Positions 5,369-10,445 of a DNA stretch of 10,445 nt are shown in pieces. The DNA comes from Bacteroidales bacterium (GTDB lineage Bacteria > Bacteroidota > Bacteroidia > Bacteroidales > UBA932). Position numbers and translations under genes: made by a program. The DNA is taken from assembly GCA_017554135.1 (NCBI GenBank), contig JAFZIX010000152.1, positions 1 through 10,445 on the forward strand, read 5' to 3'. A model generated the notes under the pieces. That model was given only the letters and a program-made list of their open reading frames with translations. It was not told the origin of the DNA and made no database searches. Positions within the stretch are counted from its first letter, which is position 1; every line of letters starts with the position of its first letter.

Positions 5369-6621
5369 AACGTTTCAGTATTATTTGTGATTAGTTTTCT
5401 CCATGCTTCCCGTACATCGGTCCACTTATAATATGGGCCGCTGACAGGTTTCAGGCCGGGAAGGGTTCTTTCTTTTTCGTTGTACAGCACTTTCACAAGC
5501 ACATCTCCCCTTCCCTTGCTATAAAACACCATCTGGAAATTGGATCCCATGGGCACGGCCGTTGCCATGTCTCCACCGGCATTTGCCTCGGCAATATTCC
5601 CGTACCAGGTATAAAGACCTATCTGGTTTACCAGACGCAGTAGTATATTGTCGTGCCCGTAACGAAGATCGGCGCATACGCTCTTCCCGTCAAGAGCGTC
5701 GTCCGCTCGCTTAATGATATCTTCTATAAGTTCATTGGCGAAAGGGTATCCGATGAGGATTATATATCGCCCGTCCGTACCGCCCCAGAGAGTCATAATC
5801 GAGGTTTCATCCAGATACTCCCTTAAATCGAAAAACGGGAAGCCCATAGCAAGATGAATGGCCCAGCCGCGGTAAACCGACTCGAAGAAAGATATGGGGT
5901 TAGGGATCTGTGCAAGCGCCTCTTCAGGATTGGTAAAAATGGCGGAGCCGGCACGAAGCGGATCGAGCCCTGCCTTGAACATCTGGTTCCGCTCTTTATC
6001 TATAGTGGGAGAAATGGATTTTGTTGAACTGCCGCTACTGCGCATAAATGGCTGGTAACGGTCCCCCACGCTATACGTCAGGTTCAGGGAGGGTTTCTGG
6101 CTGCGGATTTCCCCGGTGGCACTGGCCATGCTCACAATACAACGGGTGGTGGTGCTCGCTACGCAGCGGACATCCTTGCGGTCCTTGTCACCGAATACGG
6201 GAGCAAAACGCTTCACCATGCGGGATGCTATCTCCCGGTGCTCCGCCGCACCGAGTCCGGTCAGTTCTCCCCAGCGTCCATCGCTCTCATCAAAAACACG
6301 CTGCAAGAATGAGTAGAGTTCTTTTCCCTTTTCGGTCAAAAGGCCTTTCTCATCCAGTTTCTTCATCCTGACAACAGCGGTTTCCACTATCGATTTGCTG
6401 GTTTCATAGCGCGAACCATGGCGTCCGTAGTGGCTGATATAAAAAGGCTTATACCCCGAAGGCGCCGGGGTGTCAATGTCCGGAGCGGCAGGATATGGAT
6501 GGAAAAGGCTAGTCGCCTCTTCGGGAGATGTCCGCAGTTTTTCAACGGTCACCTGGGCATTTGCCATCGAAAGTGACGACAAAAGAAAGGTAATTGCCAG
6601 AAGAAGACGTCCAAATCGCAT
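5365..6621 (-). CDS. Exported histidine acid phosphatase (phytase/MINPP-like, branch 2)
   Basis: Periplasmic or secreted phosphomonoesterase of the histidine phosphatase superfamily, branch 2, which includes AppA phytase and multiple inositol polyphosphate phosphatase. With ATG at 6621-6619 the product is 418 residues. Residues 1-22 are a type I signal peptide (Arg, then LLLAITFLLSSLSMANA, cleavage before Gln23). HYGRHGSRY (64-72) carries the nucleophile His68 between Arg67 and Arg71. TTTRCIVSM (157-165) matches the conserved Arg-Cys region. YGHDNILLRL (321-330) supplies the proton-donor pair His323-Asp324, the HD form of AppA rather than the HAE of typical MINPP. A TTG three codons upstream could extend the frame, but the ATG gives the better signal peptide. 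It lies 12 bp after the rhamnosidase and overlaps the isomerase gene by 4 nt. The substrate (phytate or sugar phosphate) is not settled. Confidence 0.87.
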   Translation of the reverse strand: MRFGRLLLAITFLLSSLSMANAQVTVEKLRTSPEEATSLFHPYPAAPDIDTPAPSGYKPFYISHYGRHGSRYETSKSIVETAVVRMKKLDEKGLLTEKGKELYSFLQRVFDESDGRWGELTGLGAAEHREIASRMVKRFAPVFGDKDRKDVRCVASTTTRCIVSMASATGEIRSQKPSLNLTYSVGDRYQPFMRSSGSSTKSISPTIDKERNQMFKAGLDPLRAGSAIFTNPEEALAQIPNPISFFESVYRGWAIHLAMGFPFFDLREYLDETSIMTLWGGTDGRYIILIGYPFANELIEDIIKRADDALDGKSVCADLRYGHDNILLRLVNQIGLYTWYGNIAEANAGGDMATAVPMGSNFQMVFYSKGRGDVLVKVLYNEKERTLPGLKPVSGPYYKWTDVREAWRKLITNNTETL

Positions 6622-6633
6622 AATAAACAAGTA

Positions 6634-9222
6634 TCAAAGTATTATCCTGAATTCGTAAGAGCCGCCGCCAACAAATCTGGCTTCCTGCTCCCCGGGAAGC
6701 GTAACGGACGCCTCGCATCCATCCGGAACGGTGATATTCCATATCCACTCGTCCCCGTCGTATTTCCAGTTGCTGCGGATTTCCCCGGCAACGCTCTTAT
6801 AAACAGCATCCAGGCGGCCCAGCCGGCGGTCCGGAACGGGACGCATGATGATGCGCTTGAATCCGGGAGCCGAAGGATCGGAAGCGATGCCCGCACATGT
6901 TTCCCAAATCCACTGGCAGACGCAGCCGTAAGAATAATGATTGAAACTGTTCCTGGCCTTGGGCCCCAGTCCTTTTTCCCTGGTGTAACTGTCCCAGCGT
7001 TCCCAAATGGTGGTCGCTCCGTTTTCAACCGCAGAGAGCCATCCCGGGATTCCAGTCTGGAAAAGAAGTTCGTAGGCCACATCGCCCATCCCGTTCTCGG
7101 TAAGGGTTGCCATCAGAATGGACGTGCCAAGAAAACCGGTCTGCAAACGGTTTCCGTGGGATGCGAAATTATCCCGCAGCCGGCGGATCATATTCTCCCT
7201 GGCCACACCGTCCAATGCCCTGGACCTGAGCACGAACAAAGCAGGGGTCTGCATAGAATTGAGTACCCGGGTCTTAAACGTGCCGTCCGGATTCAGATAC
7301 TTGTCCTTCAGGCATTCGCGCCCGGATGAAGCCATCTGCTCGTAGATGCCCGCATCCCTGCCGGTAGCAAGCGCCATATCACGCATCATCTCCGCGTCGG
7401 AGATTAGATAGCAGGTGCTGAGCAGATTCCAGTAATCCACGGCAATCGGCCTGGGAATCCATTTATTATCCGTCCCGCGATCGAAAGCACTGTGGGAGGA
7501 ACTCTCCAGCGGCTCGTAACTTAGCCAGTCCCCCCATTGATAATTCTCGTTTTCCGATGCAAGCAGTTCATGCTCGTACCTTGTTTCGCGTACGTGGTCC
7601 ATGAAGCGCTCCATCGAAGCCCAGTGGTCCTCCAGGATCGATACATCCCCGGATTGTTTCCATACGGTCCACGGGATGATCACTCCGGCATCGGTCCAGC
7701 CAAGCCGCATCATATTGTTGCCATACTGCCCCCAGGGTGCCACCCCGGGATATGCGCCGGTCTGGCTCTGCGAATCGCGGAGGTCCCGCAACCACTTGTG
7801 GAAGAAGGCGTTGGTGTTAGCGAAGAAAACCGCAGTACCGGTAAAAACCTGGCTATCACCGGTCCAACCCAGCCGTTCGCTGCGCTGAGGGCAATCGGTA
7901 GGCACCGACAGGTAATTGGACCGCTGCCCCCACAGGGCATTCAGAATAAGCCGGTTCACGCGTTCGTCTCCGGTTGTGATCATCCCCGTTTCGGTTTCCG
8001 CCGTGAGGGAGGAAACAGGGATGGACTCAATCTGCCTGAAAACAACCTGATCCGTTGCAGTTATAGACACATAGCGATATCCGAAGAATGTGCAGCGGGG
8101 AGAGTAGGAAACGAACTTTCCCGAGTCCCCGAACGTATAATTAAGCGCGAAAGCCTCATCCGGGATGCGCAGGTTGGACCGGTAGACGCTGCCGCCGGGG
8201 CCGTCCATTCCGCGCCTCTTCTCCCCTTCCCCGTCGTTGACGGTTTCAGCCGGCAGGCAGTTTAGCACCGTTCCAGATTTCGCCTTGAAAACGAAAGCCG
8301 GCACTGCCGCCGCATTTTGTCCGAAATCAACTATAAGTGTTTCCCCGGGAAGGAGCGTCACCGGCTTGCCGGGCTTATACTCACGCTTGATGTTGACGGA
8401 ACCGAACTTGCTTTTGGTTTCCCCGTTGATTCCCTCCCATACATAAATACGTATCGGCTTGAGAGTCAGGTCCTTGCGAAGATACACCTCGGCTCCGTCC
8501 GAAGGGAGGATCACTCCGGTGAATTCGGAATTGGGCTCCGGCACGCCGAGTTTTTCCGGAGTAGCATACCCAGGAAGGATGCGCGCGTCGTAATCTTCGC
8601 CGTCGAAAATGGCCGCGTGGGTTACGGGTCCGGCGATACCGGCCTTCCAATGAACAGTGTCGGTGCCGAAGCATTCCTTGCTGCCATCGTCATAGGTCAG
8701 TTCAAGGACCCCGCGGAAGGCGCATTTACGGCCGAACATCCCCTGATTGTAATTGGGGGTAATCACCTTGTCCGCCCACCAGCCAGGAGTGACCTGCGCC
8801 GCAAGGCAATTGGCCGCTCCGGCTTTAGTTTTGAAGACGGAGGTGATGTCGTAAGTAAAACTCAACTTGGTTTTTGCGTAATGGGTGTAACCCGGCCTCA
8901 GGATTTCGCGGCCAATCAACTGTCCGTTAACATAAAGTTGGTTGACTCCAAGGCTGGTGGTCATCCATAGTGCAGATACCACCTTCCGGGCATTGACCGG
9001 ATTGGAAACGAACCAACTGGCGCCATCCGCGGCACGGCTGTGACCCTTAAGGTCAACAACCCCTTCGCGAACAGGCGCATCTGCGGCGGATATCCACTGC
9101 GAGCATTCCCATGCCTCCACAGGGAGAGCGCCGGTGCGTACGCCCGCACCCTCGTCGCTGTCAGGAACTTTGGCGGCGAGGGCGAGAGCAACGCATAATA
9201 GTATGATTAGTCTTTTACGCAA
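6634..9222 (-). CDS. GH78 alpha-L-rhamnosidase, exported
   Basis: Inverting glycoside hydrolase that removes terminal alpha-L-rhamnose from glycans or plant glycosides. The 862-residue product opens with a type I signal peptide (MRKRLIILLCVALALAA), without a clear lipobox, so it is periplasmic or released. The N-terminal beta domains (about 35-400) include the Bac_rhamnosid_N-type region VNQLYVNGQLIGREILRPGYTHY (about 93-115). The (alpha/alpha)6 catalytic domain carries DCPQRSERLGWTGD (443-456) with general acid Glu449 and Asp443/Asp456, RLGWTDAG (506-513), GDWLSYEP (564-571), and TIWERWDS (738-745) with catalytic base Glu741; SFNHYSYG (759-766) is also typical. A C-terminal beta domain follows. 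The start is TTG 9222-9220; no in-frame ATG gives a signal peptide. It overlaps the upstream FISUMP gene by 16 nt, suggesting translational coupling. Pectin rhamnogalacturonan or flavonoid glycosides are candidate substrates. Confidence 0.93.
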   Translation of the reverse strand: MRKRLIILLCVALALAAKVPDSDEGAGVRTGALPVEAWECSQWISAADAPVREGVVDLKGHSRAADGASWFVSNPVNARKVVSALWMTTSLGVNQLYVNGQLIGREILRPGYTHYAKTKLSFTYDITSVFKTKAGAANCLAAQVTPGWWADKVITPNYNQGMFGRKCAFRGVLELTYDDGSKECFGTDTVHWKAGIAGPVTHAAIFDGEDYDARILPGYATPEKLGVPEPNSEFTGVILPSDGAEVYLRKDLTLKPIRIYVWEGINGETKSKFGSVNIKREYKPGKPVTLLPGETLIVDFGQNAAAVPAFVFKAKSGTVLNCLPAETVNDGEGEKRRGMDGPGGSVYRSNLRIPDEAFALNYTFGDSGKFVSYSPRCTFFGYRYVSITATDQVVFRQIESIPVSSLTAETETGMITTGDERVNRLILNALWGQRSNYLSVPTDCPQRSERLGWTGDSQVFTGTAVFFANTNAFFHKWLRDLRDSQSQTGAYPGVAPWGQYGNNMMRLGWTDAGVIIPWTVWKQSGDVSILEDHWASMERFMDHVRETRYEHELLASENENYQWGDWLSYEPLESSSHSAFDRGTDNKWIPRPIAVDYWNLLSTCYLISDAEMMRDMALATGRDAGIYEQMASSGRECLKDKYLNPDGTFKTRVLNSMQTPALFVLRSRALDGVARENMIRRLRDNFASHGNRLQTGFLGTSILMATLTENGMGDVAYELLFQTGIPGWLSAVENGATTIWERWDSYTREKGLGPKARNSFNHYSYGCVCQWIWETCAGIASDPSAPGFKRIIMRPVPDRRLGRLDAVYKSVAGEIRSNWKYDGDEWIWNITVPDGCEASVTLPGEQEARFVGGGSYEFRIIL

Positions 9223-10445
9223 CGTACAGACATACCCAGATTAGCAGTTACATCCTGATAACCAGCCCCATTGGGCTGACCAGCGGCAACAATATCCACG
9301 TTTGTCACCTTGTTTGCAGTAATACACTTCGAAACAAAATACTTACCGCCAAGCCAGTTGCTCACGGTTGTAGCTGTCGGTGTAGGATCTTTAGCATAAT
9401 TGAATCCTATTTCACCGCTCGCTTTGCGATAAGCAATGAACGGGAGCACAAGTTTGCCGTCAATTTTTGTACCACCGTTACGTGAAGAGCCAGATACACG
9501 TACCCACTTTTCTGAACCTAAATTAATCAGGGCCTGAGCCTCATCATTGGTCAACACATGATAGCCATAAGGGCAGGGGCTTGCTGCGGCAGGCCAGACA
9601 TCATCTACGGCAATAGAAGGGAACATGGCGGCAGCAAGCATGGAAGTGGGATATTTAAGTGCATTCTCTGCAGAATAGGTCCATCCATCCGGAACTGAAG
9701 TAAGTGCATTCCAAGTAGTAGCCTTTGCCCAGACAGCAGTGTTGGTAACGTAGTGCGTAGCCAGGTTCTTTGAGGTATCAAACGCATAAGCAGATCCCCT
9801 GTATTGATACTGAGCACTTGCCCCGCGAGGCCCCGGGATGGGATCCTTGCGGCCCCACTGATAGTAGAAACCGCGGCTGCCATTTGTATACTCCGTATCA
9901 GCATTTGTCGGATCATACTCCCGCATTGCGCCCAGGTTCCTGTCCATAAATGTATAACCTGCCACAACTACATCCTGAGGTTCTATGGTTTCCCAGATAT
10001 GCCAACTCCACTTCAGGTCACCATCCTTGAAAATGCCAATTATAATATTCCCAACATAAATGTTGATAAAGTTAGAGTTGGTAGAGAAATAGATTTTACC
10101 ATCTTTATATTCAATATCCGAAATCAGGTTGTCAATATTAGCCTGATCGCCATTTGACCAGCGTGGGGAGGTCGCCCAAACCCAGTCTGCAGTATATCCG
10201 TCGCCGCTGAAAGTGGTTCCACCGGGAGTCTTGGCATCGAATACATAATTACCGGCTTCGCTCACAACATAGCAGTTCGCTATCTTGGCACCGGCGTCGC
10301 TGAGATCGGTAGGAAGTATGGTCGCAGAATACTCAAGGGCCTGGGTGGGAGTGATGGTGGCACGATCGATCTTCACGCCATTCGCCACCTTTTCCATAAT
10401 GGAATGTGCAGCATGAATCCTGAATGTCAGATTGTGGGTGCCTAC
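9207..10445 (-). CDS. FISUMP-domain (TIGR02145-type) surface protein, C-terminal part
   Basis: The frame is open to the right edge, with 16 codons (VGTHNLTFRIHAAHSI) before the first ATG at 10397, so the gene almost certainly starts outside the window. The visible 412 residues end at TAA 9209-9207. The C-terminal region is the Fibrobacter succinogenes major paralogous (FISUMP) domain common in Bacteroidetes outer-membrane-associated proteins: GYTFMDRNLGA (about 163-173), RGFYYQWGRKDPIPGP (about 191-206), CPYGYHVLTNDEAQAL and the closing MSVRCVKD. Before it lies a beta-rich module containing YVGNIIIGIFKDGDLKWSWHIWET, also usual in these proteins. The function of the domain is not established; surface display and glycan contact are often assumed. 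It is the first visible gene of the rhamnose operon, overlapping the rhamnosidase start. Signal peptide and upstream domains cannot be seen. Confidence 0.87.
   Translation of the reverse strand, partial: VGTHNLTFRIHAAHSIMEKVANGVKIDRATITPTQALEYSATILPTDLSDAGAKIANCYVVSEAGNYVFDAKTPGGTTFSGDGYTADWVWATSPRWSNGDQANIDNLISDIEYKDGKIYFSTNSNFINIYVGNIIIGIFKDGDLKWSWHIWETIEPQDVVVAGYTFMDRNLGAMREYDPTNADTEYTNGSRGFYYQWGRKDPIPGPRGASAQYQYRGSAYAFDTSKNLATHYVTNTAVWAKATTWNALTSVPDGWTYSAENALKYPTSMLAAAMFPSIAVDDVWPAAASPCPYGYHVLTNDEAQALINLGSEKWVRVSGSSRNGGTKIDGKLVLPFIAYRKASGEIGFNYAKDPTPTATTVSNWLGGKYFVSKCITANKVTNVDIVAAGQPNGAGYQDVTANLGMSVRCVKD

Noticed and set aside
4823..5431. 202-residue open frame on the plus strand
   Set aside because: Antisense to the RpiB-like gene and the end of the phosphatase gene; no recognisable domain.
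6622..6630. TTG at 6630-6628 as the start of the phosphatase
   Set aside because: It adds only MFI before an ATG that already gives a good signal peptide and leaves a sensible 12-bp gap after the rhamnosidase stop.
7537..8265. 242-residue open frame on the plus strand
   Set aside because: Antisense to the catalytic region of the GH78 gene; its codons mirror a well-conserved enzyme and the product is His/Pro/Arg-rich shadow sequence.
10395..10397. ATG at 10397 as the true start of the FISUMP gene
   Set aside because: The frame stays open for 16 more codons to the window edge, and no signal peptide follows this ATG, so the real start is probably outside.
1..10445. Search for CRISPR arrays, insertion sequences, tRNAs, phage or defence genes
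   Set aside because: No spaced direct repeats, transposase or integrase motifs, cloverleaf sequences other than the tmRNA ends, or defence-family motifs were seen.

Overview
The window looks like chromosomal DNA of a Bacteroidales-type member of the Bacteroidota. Several promoters match the phylum's TAnnTTTG -7 element, the genes have weak or absent Shine-Dalgarno sites, and the tmRNA tag (GNSNYALAA) is of the Bacteroidetes type. A FISUMP-type surface protein, a GH78 alpha-L-rhamnosidase and a tandem-type GT2 protein also fit this group. Base composition is moderate (about half G+C by eye). Species cannot be named from sequence reading alone.

Layout. (1) 1-639, minus: N-terminal half of glycerol kinase (glpK), running off the left edge. 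(2) 683-1984, plus: a two-module family 2 glycosyltransferase, divergent from glpK across a 43-bp intergenic gap. (3) 2013-2404, plus: tmRNA (ssrA) with its own promoter inside the end of the glycosyltransferase gene, followed at once by a strong bidirectional terminator (2407-2434). (4) 2457-3647, minus: a two-gene unit of a small glycine/leucine-rich DUF937-like protein with a calcium-loop motif, then a DPM1-type polyprenol-phosphate mannosyltransferase. It has a clean -7 promoter element at 3672-3679. (5) 3690-3743: a palindromic repeat-like element and the hairpin terminator of the next operon. (6) 3752-10445, minus: a tightly packed five-gene operon read right to left. It encodes a FISUMP-domain protein (5' end off the window), a GH78 alpha-L-rhamnosidase, a histidine acid phosphatase, a divergent RpiB/LacA/LacB-type isomerase and a RhaT-type sugar/proton symporter.

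How the genes fit together. The large operon reads as a rhamnose-acquisition locus. The exported GH78 enzyme releases L-rhamnose from glycans or glycosides and RhaT brings the sugar across the inner membrane. The exported phosphatase and the RpiB-like isomerase are the unexpected members. Junctions are a 16-nt overlap, a 12-nt gap, a 4-nt ATGA overlap and a 3-nt gap, so the genes are almost certainly co-transcribed and partly translationally coupled. No SusC/SusD pair, regulator, or rhamnose kinase/isomerase/aldolase genes are in view.

The most interesting points are the RpiB-like protein, which keeps the catalytic cysteine but lacks both conserved active-site histidines and carries a C-terminal extension; its linkage to rhamnose genes; the TTG-started, overlapping rhamnosidase gene; and the DUF937-like protein paired with a mannosyltransferase. 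I found no CRISPR array, insertion sequence, tRNA, prophage gene or defence system.
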